This document shows positions 9,145 through 17,753 of a DNA stretch of 39,403 nt, one piece after another. Below the pieces are notes generated by a model. That model had not been told where the DNA came from. It made no database searches and worked only from the letters and a program-made list of their open reading frames with translations. A program made the translations under genes and the position numbers. How positions within the stretch are numbered: position 1 is the first letter of the stretch; each line of letters starts with the position of its first letter. The DNA is from an uncultured Phocaeicola sp. (GTDB lineage: Bacteria > Bacteroidota > Bacteroidia > Bacteroidales > Bacteroidaceae), in NCBI GenBank assembly GCA_958434805.1, contig CAUBDX010000029.1, positions 1 through 39,403 of the forward strand, in the 5' to 3' direction.

Positions 9145-9366
9145 ATGTACTGGACATTAGAATTGGCCTCGAAGTTGGAAGATGCTCCCTGGCCTGCTAC
9201 AAAGGATGAGTTGATTGACTATGCAATGCGTTCGGGTGCTCCGTTGGAAGTAATCGAAAACTTGCAGGAGATGGAGGATGAAGGCGAAATCTATGAAAGT
9301 ATAGAGGATATTTGGCCGGATTATCCGAGCAAAGAAGATTTCTTCTTTAACGAAGAAGAGTATTAA
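9145..9366 (+). CDS. small acidic DUF2795 family protein
   Basis: 73 aa, beginning MYWTLELASKLEDAPWPAT. The pattern of an N-terminal WxxELASKLEDAPWPATKDEL segment and LEVIENLQEMEDEGEIYESIEDIWPDYP is that of the DUF2795 proteins common in Bacteroidota. The C-terminus is strongly acidic (KEDFFFNEEEY). The function is unknown. The ATG at 9145 was chosen over an upstream TTG because a -7 box overlaps the longer form and the preceding 18 codons have no family similarity. The gene has its own terminator. Confidence 0.85.
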   Translation: MYWTLELASKLEDAPWPATKDELIDYAMRSGAPLEVIENLQEMEDEGEIYESIEDIWPDYPSKEDFFFNEEEY

Positions 9367-9387
9367 GCACTACCGGGGTGGTGTGAT

Positions 9388-9424
9388 GAAGGGGCTGTCC
9401 AAAAAGTGGATGGCCCCTTTTGTT
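9388..9424 (+). terminator. terminator of the DUF2795 gene
   Basis: The stem GGGGCTGTCC (9391-9400) pairs with GGATGGCCCC (9408-9417), followed by a T-rich run, 24 bp after the stop codon. Confidence 0.75.
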
Positions 9425-9496
9425 ATTGTTTATCCTACATCGGCTCTCCATGATATCTGTAGAACGGCGGGAACTCTTAAGTCATTTTCCCGGTCG

Positions 9497-9686
9497 GGTT
9501 AAGGTTTTCCTTTCTTTGGACTAAGCCATTTTATAAGGTCGATTATTACGTCCCATTACAGCGGAACATACGTCCCATTACAGCAGGACGTACGTCCCAC
9601 TGTGGCAGGACGTATGTCCCATTGCGGTAGAACGTAATAATCCACGGATTAAAATGCCTTAGCTGTCGGTAAGGAACAGCTTAACC
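9497..9686. repeat. 190-bp inverted-repeat element with four tandem 22-bp units
   Basis: The 423-bp intergenic stretch 9367-9789 carries no gene. Its centre holds four adjacent units of exactly 22 bp (9548-9569, 9570-9591, 9592-9613, 9614-9635), each near-palindromic with ACGTCC at one end and a GGACGT-like sequence at the other. They are flanked by an exact 11-bp inverted repeat (GATTATTACGT at 9541-9551, ACGTAATAATC at 9632-9642), then by CTAAGCCATTTTA/TAAAATGCCTTAG (one mismatch), then by GGTTAAG (9497-9503)/CTTAACC (9680-9686). It has no coding capacity. It may be a MITE-like or structured repeat; its origin is unknown. Confidence 0.75.
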
Positions 9687-9756
9687 TTTCTATGTTTCTG
9701 CCCTGTGCTTATTTACTTTGTTTCTATCCTGATTACTGATTCTCATTTTTTATCCT

Positions 9757-9764
9757 TATCTTTG
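9757..9764 (+). promoter_or_regulatory. -7 box for the outer-membrane barrel gene
   Basis: TATCTTTG, exact match to TAnnTTTG, 25 bp before the ATG at 9790. Confidence 0.6.
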
Positions 9765-9789
9765 CAATGTAAACTAAAAATAGACGAAC

Positions 9790-10371
9790 ATGAAAAAGAT
9801 TATTAGTGTATTTATGGTAGCTGTATGTTTGATGATGGCTGCTCCTGTTCAAGCTCAGTTACACTTCGGTGTGAAGGGTGGTTTGAACCTGTCAAAAGCA
9901 AGCTTTTCAAAGGATGCCTTGAAAGGTGATAACCAGACCGGTTGGTTTATTGGTCCTATGGCTGAGTTCACATTGCCTATTATCGGGGTGGGAGCTGACA
10001 TCGCTGCTTTGTATTCACAAACAGATTTGGCTGCCAAAGGATATGATACAGATGCTAAACTGAAAACGTTTGAAATTCCTGTGAATTTGAAATGGTCATT
10101 TGGATTGGGAAGTATGTTTGGGGCTTATATTGCTGCCGGCCCGCAGTTTGGCTTTAATATCGGTAATAAAAAAGGCTTTATGGATTATGAGTTGAAGAAG
10201 AATAATACAACTTTCAATGTAGGTGCGGGTGTGAAGTTGATTCGTCATATACAGATAGGCGTAAATTATAACTTTGCTTTAAGTCATACGGCTACTATCG
10301 AGACCACGAATGAAGAAGTCATTAAGATTAAGAACAATACCTGGCAAGTATCACTTGCGTATCTGTTCTAA
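9790..10371 (+). CDS. small outer-membrane beta-barrel protein (porin-like/PorT family)
   Basis: 193 aa. Residues 1-22 are a clear signal peptide ending APVQAQ. The rest is a run of alternating amphipathic strands beginning LHFGVKGGLNLSKASFS and ending in the aromatic TWQVSLAYLF, the C-terminal pattern recognised by the outer-membrane insertion machinery. The size suggests an eight-stranded barrel of the OMP_b-brl_2 type. Ligand and role cannot be inferred. It is monocistronic, with its own promoter and a terminator after it. Confidence 0.85.
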   Translation: MKKIISVFMVAVCLMMAAPVQAQLHFGVKGGLNLSKASFSKDALKGDNQTGWFIGPMAEFTLPIIGVGADIAALYSQTDLAAKGYDTDAKLKTFEIPVNLKWSFGLGSMFGAYIAAGPQFGFNIGNKKGFMDYELKKNNTTFNVGAGVKLIRHIQIGVNYNFALSHTATIETTNEEVIKIKNNTWQVSLAYLF

Positions 10372-10392
10372 GCAAGTTCATTTAATAAAAGA

Positions 10393-10430
10393 TAAAAAGG
10401 AGGCATTCTTTACTGAGTGTCTCCTTTTTT
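10393..10430 (+). terminator. terminator of the outer-membrane barrel gene
   Basis: AAAAAGGAGGCA pairs with TGTCTCCTTTTTT around a short loop, ending in a T-tract. It lies immediately before the priA -7 box, so the transcripts are tightly packed. Confidence 0.7.
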
Positions 10431-10431
10431 G

Positions 10432-10439
10432 TAATTTTG
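10432..10439 (+). promoter_or_regulatory. -7 box abutting the priA start codon
   Basis: TAATTTTG matches TAnnTTTG and ends only 4 bp before the priA ATG at 10444. A transcript from this box would have almost no leader. Confidence 0.5.
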
Positions 10440-10443
10440 CGGT

Positions 10444-12906
10444 ATGAAAAAATATGTAGATGTCATAGTGCCGTTGCCTATTGCCAGTCAGTACACTTAT
10501 TCGCTTCCGGCAGAAATGGAAGAGAAAGTACAGATAGGGTGTAGGGTTGTAGTACCGTTTGGACGGAAGAAATTCTATACGGCTATTGTCACCAATGTGC
10601 ATTATGCAGCTCCCGAAGGTTATGAGACAAAGGATATAGAAGAGGTGCTTGATTCAACTCCTGTATTGCTGCCTAAACAGTTTGAATTTTGGGAGTGGCT
10701 GGCTTCTTATTATCTCTGTACATTGGGAGATGTTTATAAGGCTGCCATTCCGTCCGGCATGAAGTTGGAAAGTGAGACTTTGGTGGTGTATAACCCGGAC
10801 TTTGAAGCATCGGCTTCGCTTCCCGAAAAGGAACAGAAAATATTAGACTTGTTGAGTAATGACACAGAACAATGTGTCACCCAACTGGAAAAGGCAAGCG
10901 GGATGAAAAATATTCTTCCGGTCATTAAGTCATTGCTTGACAAGGAAGCTATTTACGTGAAGGAGGAATTAAAGCGTAATTATAAACCCCGTACGGAAGC
11001 GCGTGTAAAATTGGCAGACTCCGGTATGGATGAAGCCCGGTTACAGCAACTTTTCAATGATTTGGGACGTGCTCCCAAACAATTGGCACTGTTGATGAAA
11101 TATATAGAGCTTTCCGGTTGGGTATCGCGTGAAACTACCTTAAAGGAAGTCACTAAGAAAACTTTATTGGAGAAGGCAGGTGGTTCTGCCGCCATTCTTA
11201 ACGGGCTGGTAGAAAAAGGAGTGTTTGAAATCTATTATCAGGAAATAGGGCGTCTGGATAAAGGTATGCTGAAGACAACGGATATCAATCCGCTGAACCC
11301 GGCACAGCAACAGGCCTATCAGTCTGTTCTCCAATGTTTCAGAGAAAAGAATGTCTGTCTGCTGCACGGAGTAACTTCCAGCGGCAAGACCGAAATATAT
11401 ATTCATCTTATTCAAGAGGTGCTGAAAACGGGCAAACAAGTGCTCTATCTATTGCCGGAGATTGCTTTGACTACTCAGATAACCGAACGTCTGAAGCGGG
11501 TATTCGGCCATCGTCTCGGCATTTACCATTCTAAGTTTCCGGATGCCGAACGTGTGGAAATCTGGCAGAAGCAGTTGGGAGACGAAGAATATGATGTGAT
11601 ATTGGGGGTTCGTTCTTCCATTTTTCTTCCTTTCAAGAACTTGGGATTGGTAATCGTAGATGAAGAGCATGAAAATACATATAAGCAACAAGACCCGGCT
11701 CCCCGTTATCATGCCCGCAATTCGTCTATTATGCTGGCATCGATGTTTGGTGCTAAAGTTCTTTTAGGTACAGCCACTCCCTGTGTGGAGAGTTATTTCA
11801 ATGCGATATCGGGTAAATACGGATTTGTAGAATTGAAGGAACGCTATCAAGATATTCAGCTTCCTCATATCGAATTGGTGGATATTAAAGAACTTGCTCA
11901 TCAAAAAAGGATGCAGGGACCTTTTTCTCCTCGCTTGGTCAAAGAAATTAAAGAGGCATTGGAACGTAAAGAGCAGGTGATTTTGTTTCAAAATCGTCGT
12001 GGCTTTGCTCCGATGATAGAATGTCATACTTGCGGCTGGGTTCCGAAGTGTAAGAATTGTGATGTGAGCCTTACTTATCATAAGGGATTAAACCAACTGA
12101 CCTGTCATTATTGCGGATATACGTATCAGGTACCCCGTTCGTGCCCTGCCTGTGGTAGTGTGGAACTGATGAATCGGGGGTTCGGAACGGAACGTATTGA
12201 AGATGATATTAAACTGATTTTTCCCGAAGCGAGAGTTGCCCGGATGGATTTGGATACTACCCGAACCCGAACGGCATACGAGAAGATAATCGCTGATTTT
12301 GAACAGGGTAAGACAGATATATTGATTGGTACGCAGATGGTTTCAAAGGGATTGGACTTTGACCATGTCAGTGTGGTAGGTATACTGAATGCCGATACGA
12401 TGTTGAACTACCCGGACTTCCGCAGCCATGAGCGTGCTTTCCAGCTGATGGCACAGGTGGCGGGACGTGCCGGAAGAAAGAACAGGCAAGGGTTGGTGAT
12501 TTTGCAGACAAAGTCTCCTGACTTGCCGGTGATTCGCCAGGTGATATCGAATGATTATGAACAACTTTATTATGACCAGTCGGCAGAACGGCAGATATTC
12601 AAGTATCCGCCTTATTACCGTCTCATTTATGTTTATTTGAAACATCGGAAAGAAGATGTGCTTGATATGGCGGCGGATGCAATGGCTGCACAACTTCGTT
12701 CCGGTTTGGGAAGTCGTGTGTTGGGACCGGATAAACCACCGGTAGCCCGTATTCAAACCTTATTTATTAAAAAGATTATGGTTAAAGTGGAACAGACCGC
12801 TTCGATAGCGAAAGTGCGCGATTATTTGCTTGCCGTGCAACGTGCAATTATTGAAGACGAGCGTTTTCGTTCCCTATTAGTATATTATGATGTAGATCCA
12901 CAGTAA
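10444..12906 (+). CDS. priA: primosomal protein N' (replication restart helicase PriA)
   Basis: 820 aa, full length. PriA is a 3'-to-5' DNA helicase that reloads the replisome at stalled forks. The N-terminal 3'-DNA-binding domain begins KYVDVIVPLPIASQYTYSLP. The helicase core has Walker A HGVTSSGKTE with K315, and the DEEH box at 406-409 (IVDEEHENTYKQQ). A zinc-binding insert with eight cysteines follows near residues 525-575 (CHTCGW, CKNC, CHYCG, CPAC), and motifs V-VI include GTQMVSKGLDFDHV and QVAGRAGR. The start agrees with the family N-terminus even though the promoter box is only 4 bp upstream. The PHP gene begins 2 bp after its stop, and the phosphatase follows 6 bp later, forming a three-gene operon. 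Confidence 0.97.
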   Translation: MKKYVDVIVPLPIASQYTYSLPAEMEEKVQIGCRVVVPFGRKKFYTAIVTNVHYAAPEGYETKDIEEVLDSTPVLLPKQFEFWEWLASYYLCTLGDVYKAAIPSGMKLESETLVVYNPDFEASASLPEKEQKILDLLSNDTEQCVTQLEKASGMKNILPVIKSLLDKEAIYVKEELKRNYKPRTEARVKLADSGMDEARLQQLFNDLGRAPKQLALLMKYIELSGWVSRETTLKEVTKKTLLEKAGGSAAILNGLVEKGVFEIYYQEIGRLDKGMLKTTDINPLNPAQQQAYQSVLQCFREKNVCLLHGVTSSGKTEIYIHLIQEVLKTGKQVLYLLPEIALTTQITERLKRVFGHRLGIYHSKFPDAERVEIWQKQLGDEEYDVILGVRSSIFLPFKNLGLVIVDEEHENTYKQQDPAPRYHARNSSIMLASMFGAKVLLGTATPCVESYFNAISGKYGFVELKERYQDIQLPHIELVDIKELAHQKRMQGPFSPRLVKEIKEALERKEQVILFQNRRGFAPMIECHTCGWVPKCKNCDVSLTYHKGLNQLTCHYCGYTYQVPRSCPACGSVELMNRGFGTERIEDDIKLIFPEARVARMDLDTTRTRTAYEKIIADFEQGKTDILIGTQMVSKGLDFDHVSVVGILNADTMLNYPDFRSHERAFQLMAQVAGRAGRKNRQGLVILQTKSPDLPVIRQVISNDYEQLYYDQSAERQIFKYPPYYRLIYVYLKHRKEDVLDMAADAMAAQLRSGLGSRVLGPDKPPVARIQTLFIKKIMVKVEQTASIAKVRDYLLAVQRAIIEDERFRSLLVYYDVDPQ

Positions 12907-12908
12907 TT

Positions 12909-13619
12909 ATGAAAATAGAATTAGATGTGCATACCCATACCATTGCCAGCGGGCATGCATTCAGTACTTTACAGGAGATGGCACAGGCTGCTGCCGGCAA
13001 GGGTTTGAAATTGTTGGGAATAACGGAGCATTCTCCCGGTGTTCCGGGAAGCTGTAATCCCATTTATTTTAGAAATCTGCATGTTGTTCCCCGACAGATG
13101 TACGGCATCGAATTGTTATTGGGGGCAGAGATTAACATTCTTGACGGGGAGGGAAATCTTGATATGGATGAGAACTGTATGAGAATGTTGGATATTCGTA
13201 TTGCCGGTATTCATTCTTTATGCTATAGTTATGGCACGGTAGACGAAAATACGCATGGGATGGTGAAGGCAGTCAGTAATCCTTTTATTCATATTATCAG
13301 TCACCCCGGAGATGGTACGGCCGAATTAAATTTCGAGCCTATTGTATTGGCGGCAAAAGAACATCATACCCTGTTGGAGATAAATAACAGTTCTTTAAAA
13401 CCAACACGCAATAAGCCGAATGCCCGGGAGAACAACCTTTCTATCCTGCGGCTGTGTAAACGATATGAGGTGCCGGTGATTCTGGGAAGCGATGCACATA
13501 TTTCATTTGATATTGCCCGATATGATTATTTGTATGACTTGTTGCAACTTACCGAGTTCCCGGAGTCACTGATTATGAACCGTGATGTGAAATCGTTTAA
13601 AGAATATCTTTGTTTGTAG
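12909..13619 (+). CDS. PHP domain phosphohydrolase (YcdX-like)
   Basis: 236 aa. Metal-binding motifs of the PHP superfamily are present in order: DVHTHTIASGHAFS at residues 6-19, GITEHSPGVPG near 37-47, HSLCYS and HIISHPGDG in the middle, and GSDAHIS near 193-199. The HTIASGHAFS form is that of the YcdX/YtpA group of trinuclear-metal phosphatases. The physiological substrate is not established. It sits 2 bp after priA and 6 bp before the tyrosine phosphatase gene, so it is probably co-transcribed with both. Confidence 0.88.
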   Translation: MKIELDVHTHTIASGHAFSTLQEMAQAAAGKGLKLLGITEHSPGVPGSCNPIYFRNLHVVPRQMYGIELLLGAEINILDGEGNLDMDENCMRMLDIRIAGIHSLCYSYGTVDENTHGMVKAVSNPFIHIISHPGDGTAELNFEPIVLAAKEHHTLLEINNSSLKPTRNKPNARENNLSILRLCKRYEVPVILGSDAHISFDIARYDYLYDLLQLTEFPESLIMNRDVKSFKEYLCL

Positions 13620-13625
13620 AACTAT

Positions 13626-14111
13626 ATGAAGAAAATACTTTTTGTTTGCCTCGGCAATATTTGCCGTTCCTCTTCCGCAGAAGAAGTTATGCGTACTTTA
13701 ATTAGAAAAGAAGGTCTGGAGAGAGAAATAGAAGTTGATTCTGCCGGTATCTTGAGTTATCATCAAGGAGAACTGCCTGATAGCCGTATGCGTATGCATG
13801 CTTCTCGTCGGGGATACAATCTGACTCATCGTTCCCGTCCTGTCTGTACAGATGATTTTTATCACTTTGATATGATTATCGGTATGGACGACCGTAATAT
13901 AGAGGATTTGATAGAACGGGCGCCTGATTTGGAAACAGAGAAGAAAATCCGCCGGATGACAGACTATTGTCGGGTGAAGATGGTGGATTATGTACCCGAT
14001 CCTTATTATGGAGGGGCGCAAGGTTTCGAGAATGTATTGGATATTCTGGAAGACGCTTGCGCCGGACTGCTTGAAAGTATTCGTGCTATTTCTTCAACTC
14101 AGGATAACTGA
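13626..14111 (+). CDS. low-molecular-weight protein tyrosine phosphatase
   Basis: 161 aa. The P-loop is VCLGNICRSS (CX5RS) at residues 8-17, with nucleophile C8-region cysteine and arginine R14-region; the general-acid aspartate is in VPDPYYGG near residue 128. This is the complete catalytic set of the LMW-PTP fold. Bacterial members dephosphorylate tyrosine kinases of polysaccharide export systems or small arsenate-like substrates; which applies here is unknown. The last 26 bp overlap the 3' end of the convergent HD phosphohydrolase gene. Confidence 0.92.
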   Translation: MKKILFVCLGNICRSSSAEEVMRTLIRKEGLEREIEVDSAGILSYHQGELPDSRMRMHASRRGYNLTHRSRPVCTDDFYHFDMIIGMDDRNIEDLIERAPDLETEKKIRRMTDYCRVKMVDYVPDPYYGGAQGFENVLDILEDACAGLLESIRAISSTQDN

Positions 14112-16143
14112 TTCGAGTGTGATACATCGTTTTCAGTTTTTCCTTAAACAGCGCTTTCACTAAGGCGATATCTTTGAAAGTGATAGGACATTCTTTGAAA
14201 AATCCTTCTGCAACTTGCGCGTCGATGATTTTGTCTACTAAAGTTCCTATACTTTCTTCTGTATATTCGGGCAGGCTTCGTGAAGCAGCTTCTACGGAGT
14301 CGGCCATCATTAGGATGGCTTGCTCCTTGGTGAATGGGTTGGGACCCGGATAACGGAATTTTTCGGCATCCACTTCTTCGTCAGGGTGCTCATTTTTATA
14401 GGAAATGTAGAAGTACTTAGTCAGTCCTCTTCCATGGTGCGTGCTGATAAAGTCTTTAATGACTTTAGGCAGATTATGTTTCTCGGCAAGCTTTAAGCCA
14501 TCTGTGATATGGCTGATGATAACTTGCGCACTTTGTTCATAGTTGAGGCTTTTATGCGGATTTACTCCCGACTGGTTCTCGGTGAAGAAGGCGGGGTTTA
14601 CCATTTTACCTATATCATGGTAAAGTGCTCCTGTACGAACCAACTGGCTTTTTGCACCGATTTTATTGGCTGCTTCTGCTGCCAGATTAGCCATCTGAAG
14701 GGAGTGTTGGAAAGTGCCCGGAGCTATTTCCGACATCTCGCGTAGTAAGCTGTTGTTGATATTGGAAAGCTCTACCAGCGTAACATTGGAAGTAAAGCCG
14801 AAAGTCTTTTCCAAAATAAACAGCAGCGGATAAGCAAACAGCAGTAGAATGCCATTTATCATAAAGTAGATATACATACGTGTATTCAGCTTGGTCAAAT
14901 CATCTTCGTGAATCAGCTCAAAAGCAAAATACAACAATGCATAACTGGCAAAAACTACCAAAGCCGTTCGCAGAAGTTGCGAGCGTTGTGATAATTCGCG
15001 TAAGCTATAGATAGATACCATGCCCGCCACCACCTGCAAGAGAATAAACTCATGAGGGAAACGCAATGTGATGGAACAGAGCAGGATGATGGTGACGTGA
15101 GCCATGAATGCCGTTCGCGAGTCAAGAAAGATACGCACTATAATCGGTATCATCGCAAAAGGAACGATATAAATACTGGATAGACTTTGCGATACCATGA
15201 CGGAGGCGATAACCGGAAATAGCACTATCAGTGCGAAAAGCAAACTTAAACTGCCTTTGCGCTCATAATAATCGGCACGGAACAAATCCAAATAGACCAT
15301 GAAGCAAAACAGGAAGATGCCGACATAGAGTATTTGTCCGGCCAGTGTCAGCCGTTTCTCTTGTAAAGAATCACTGCGTTTTTCCCATTCTTTTCGTAAA
15401 GACTCTAATATATTGTAGGTCTGTTCGTTTACAATTTCTCCGCGGTCTATAATTTTTTGACCGTTTAAGACAAAACCGTTTGCATAGGAAATATTGGATA
15501 GCAGGTCTTTCTGTGCTGCTTCAGATTTGGCTTCGTCATAAATAAGATTTGGAGTAATATAATTATTTAAGTTGCACTGCTGCAAAACCTTCTTCTTGTA
15601 ATGGGTGGTATCGGCGTTCAGCAGGTATTCATAAGCATCTTTTACAGTATATAACTGACCGACCGGCCGACTTGTGGCCGTATTCTGTTCTACCGTTCGT
15701 ATGGCAGTGATGCTGTCCTCTTCCATTCGGGTGAGGTCATTACCGGCAATAATTCCATTTCTATACATCTCTTTCAGCATGCGCTCTATGTATCTTATAT
15801 AATCTGTGCCGGGCAAGGAATGGCGAAGTGTTTTGTTGTAGTCTTCTCTCAGTCTCTCAATCATCTCTTTTTCCGCATTCTTTTCTATATGGAAATAGGG
15901 CTGGTAAGTAGCAAGAATACTATCCTGCTCTTTTTGCACCTGCATGTCATTTTTATAAATGGGGAAATCGAACGATGCTTGTAATAGTCCGTACTTCCAT
16001 GGTTTGTTGATGTCAAATTGATAGTTAAATTTGCCTTCATTGGGCAAAAAATAAACTATAACTGACACTGTGGCAATGAAAATGAGGCTTTTATACAGCA
16101 AATCTTTATATGAAAACCGTTTACCGGTCTTTAAACTTTTCAT
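14086..16143 (-). CDS. 7TM-HD family membrane phosphohydrolase (PgpH-like)
   Basis: 685 aa. After a first membrane helix near residues 13-31 comes a large extracytoplasmic domain (about 35-265), then a block of about seven hydrophobic segments (about 275-445), then a cytoplasmic HD domain with ALYHDIGKM (H and D near residues 509-510) and STHHGRG. This is the 7TMR-HDED/7TM/HD architecture of PgpH, which in Firmicutes hydrolyses cyclic di-AMP. The same activity here is an inference from architecture. It converges with the tyrosine phosphatase gene, overlapping it by 26 bp, and is divergent from gltX with overlapping promoter elements. Confidence 0.88.
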   Translation of the reverse strand: MKSLKTGKRFSYKDLLYKSLIFIATVSVIVYFLPNEGKFNYQFDINKPWKYGLLQASFDFPIYKNDMQVQKEQDSILATYQPYFHIEKNAEKEMIERLREDYNKTLRHSLPGTDYIRYIERMLKEMYRNGIIAGNDLTRMEEDSITAIRTVEQNTATSRPVGQLYTVKDAYEYLLNADTTHYKKKVLQQCNLNNYITPNLIYDEAKSEAAQKDLLSNISYANGFVLNGQKIIDRGEIVNEQTYNILESLRKEWEKRSDSLQEKRLTLAGQILYVGIFLFCFMVYLDLFRADYYERKGSLSLLFALIVLFPVIASVMVSQSLSSIYIVPFAMIPIIVRIFLDSRTAFMAHVTIILLCSITLRFPHEFILLQVVAGMVSIYSLRELSQRSQLLRTALVVFASYALLYFAFELIHEDDLTKLNTRMYIYFMINGILLLFAYPLLFILEKTFGFTSNVTLVELSNINNSLLREMSEIAPGTFQHSLQMANLAAEAANKIGAKSQLVRTGALYHDIGKMVNPAFFTENQSGVNPHKSLNYEQSAQVIISHITDGLKLAEKHNLPKVIKDFISTHHGRGLTKYFYISYKNEHPDEEVDAEKFRYPGPNPFTKEQAILMMADSVEAASRSLPEYTEESIGTLVDKIIDAQVAEGFFKECPITFKDIALVKALFKEKLKTMYHTRISYPELKK

Positions 16144-16150
16144 AATCGTA

Positions 16151-16200
16151 TATTTTTGCGCGCAAAATACGAAAAAATCGGGAAATTTAGATTAATTTTG
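16151..16200 (+). promoter_or_regulatory. gltX promoter region with two -7 boxes and a palindrome
   Basis: TATTTTTG (16151-16158) and TAATTTTG (16193-16200) both match TAnnTTTG on the plus strand. The first is embedded in the perfect 14-bp palindrome TTTTGCGCGCAAAA (16154-16167), whose other half gives a 7/8 match to a minus-strand -7 box for the HD gene. The second box gives a 5' leader compatible with the gltX start at 16225. Confidence 0.5.
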
Positions 16201-16224
16201 CGGCGTATTTTATATAAAACAACA

Positions 16225-17742
16225 ATGTCAGAAAGAAAAGTAAGAGTTCGTTTTGCTCCGAGTCCAACGGGAGCGTTGCATATTGGTGGTGTGCGCACTG
16301 CTTTGTATAACTACCTGTTTGCTCGTCAGCACGGTGGAGATTTAATTTTCCGTATAGAAGATACCGATTCAAATCGTTTTGTTCCGGGAGCGGAAGAATA
16401 CATTATCGAATCGTTCAAGTGGTTGGGGATTACGTTTGATGAAGGCGTAAGTTTTGGTGGTAATTTCGGTCCGTATCGTCAGTCTGAACGTCGCGATATT
16501 TATAAAAAATATGTGCAAGTCTTGTTGGATAACGACAAAGCTTATATTGCTTTTGATACTCCTGAAGAGTTGGATGCGAAACGTAAGGAGATTCCTAACT
16601 TTCAGTATGATGCTTCAACCCGTATGACCATGCGCAACTCTTTGACAATGTCGAAAGAAGAAGTTGATGCATTGGTAGCAGAAGGAAAACAGTATGTGGT
16701 ACGTTTTAAGATAGAACCTAATGAAGATGTTCATGTACATGATATTATTCGTGGTGAAGTGGTGATAAATTCGTCCATTCTTGATGATAAAGTATTATAT
16801 AAATCTGCAGACGAGTTGCCTACTTATCATTTGGCAAATATCGTGGATGATCATTTAATGGAAGTCTCTCATGTTATTCGTGGAGAGGAATGGTTGCCTT
16901 CTGCTCCTTTACATGTATTGTTATATCGTGCTTTCGGTTGGGAAGATACGATGCCTGAATTCGCTCACCTGCCGTTATTGTTGAAGCCGGATGGAAATGG
17001 AAAGCTGAGTAAGCGTGACGGTGACCGTCTTGGTTTCCCCGTATTCCCATTGGAATGGCATGATCCTAAAACCGGAGAAGTATCATCCGGATATCGCGAG
17101 TCGGGATATTTGCCTGAAGCTGTTATCAATTTCCTTGCTTTGTTGGGATGGAATCCGGGTAATGACCAAGAAATCATGTCATTGGATGAATTGGTGCAAT
17201 TGTTTAACTTAAGCCATTGCAGTAAGGCCGGTGCAAAATTTGATTTTGAAAAAGGAAAGTGGTTTAATCACGAATATATATTGAAGAAAGACAATGCTGA
17301 AATAGCGGCTTTGTTTATGCCTGTCCTGAAAGAAAACGGCATAGAGGCTCCTATGGATAAGGTGATAACAGTGGTGGGATTGATGAAAGACCGCGTTAGT
17401 TTCATTAAAGATTTGTGGGGAACCTGCAAGTTCTTCTTTGTCGCTCCGATGGAGTACGATGAGAAGACTACCAAGAAACGCTGGAAAGAAGACTCTCCCG
17501 AGCGTATGTTGGAGCTTGCCGATGTATTGGAAGCATTGGATGATTTCTCATTGGAGAATCAGGAAAAGGTAGTAATGAAATGGATAGAAGATAAAGGTTA
17601 TCATTTGGGCAATATCATGAATGCCTTCCGTTTGACATTGGTAGGCGAGGGCAAAGGGCCGCACATGTTTGATATTTCTGCTGTTTTAGGAAAAGAAGAA
17701 ACATTGAGACGCATTCGCCGGGCTGTGGAAGTGCTCAAGTAA
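16225..17742 (+). CDS. gltX: glutamate--tRNA ligase
   Basis: 505 aa from the chosen start ([19 protein letters not shown]). It charges tRNA-Glu with glutamate. The class I HIGH-equivalent motif is [11 protein letters not shown] near residues 11-21 and the KMSKS-equivalent is GKLSKRDG near residue 262. The length is that of complete bacterial GltX including the C-terminal anticodon-binding domain. An in-frame ATG at 16156 would add 23 residues without family similarity and would sit upstream of the -7 box at 16193-16200, so it is rejected. waaA follows 11 bp after the stop, probably in the same transcript. Confidence 0.97.
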   Translation: MSERKVRVRFAPSPTGALHIGGVRTALYNYLFARQHGGDLIFRIEDTDSNRFVPGAEEYIIESFKWLGITFDEGVSFGGNFGPYRQSERRDIYKKYVQVLLDNDKAYIAFDTPEELDAKRKEIPNFQYDASTRMTMRNSLTMSKEEVDALVAEGKQYVVRFKIEPNEDVHVHDIIRGEVVINSSILDDKVLYKSADELPTYHLANIVDDHLMEVSHVIRGEEWLPSAPLHVLLYRAFGWEDTMPEFAHLPLLLKPDGNGKLSKRDGDRLGFPVFPLEWHDPKTGEVSSGYRESGYLPEAVINFLALLGWNPGNDQEIMSLDELVQLFNLSHCSKAGAKFDFEKGKWFNHEYILKKDNAEIAALFMPVLKENGIEAPMDKVITVVGLMKDRVSFIKDLWGTCKFFFVAPMEYDEKTTKKRWKEDSPERMLELADVLEALDDFSLENQEKVVMKWIEDKGYHLGNIMNAFRLTLVGEGKGPHMFDISAVLGKEETLRRIRRAVEVLK

Positions 17743-17753
17743 TACCGTGAATC

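Noticed and set aside
9548..9635. Possible CRISPR array
   Set aside because: The 22-bp units are directly adjacent with no spacers, diverge from each other, and no cas gene is nearby.
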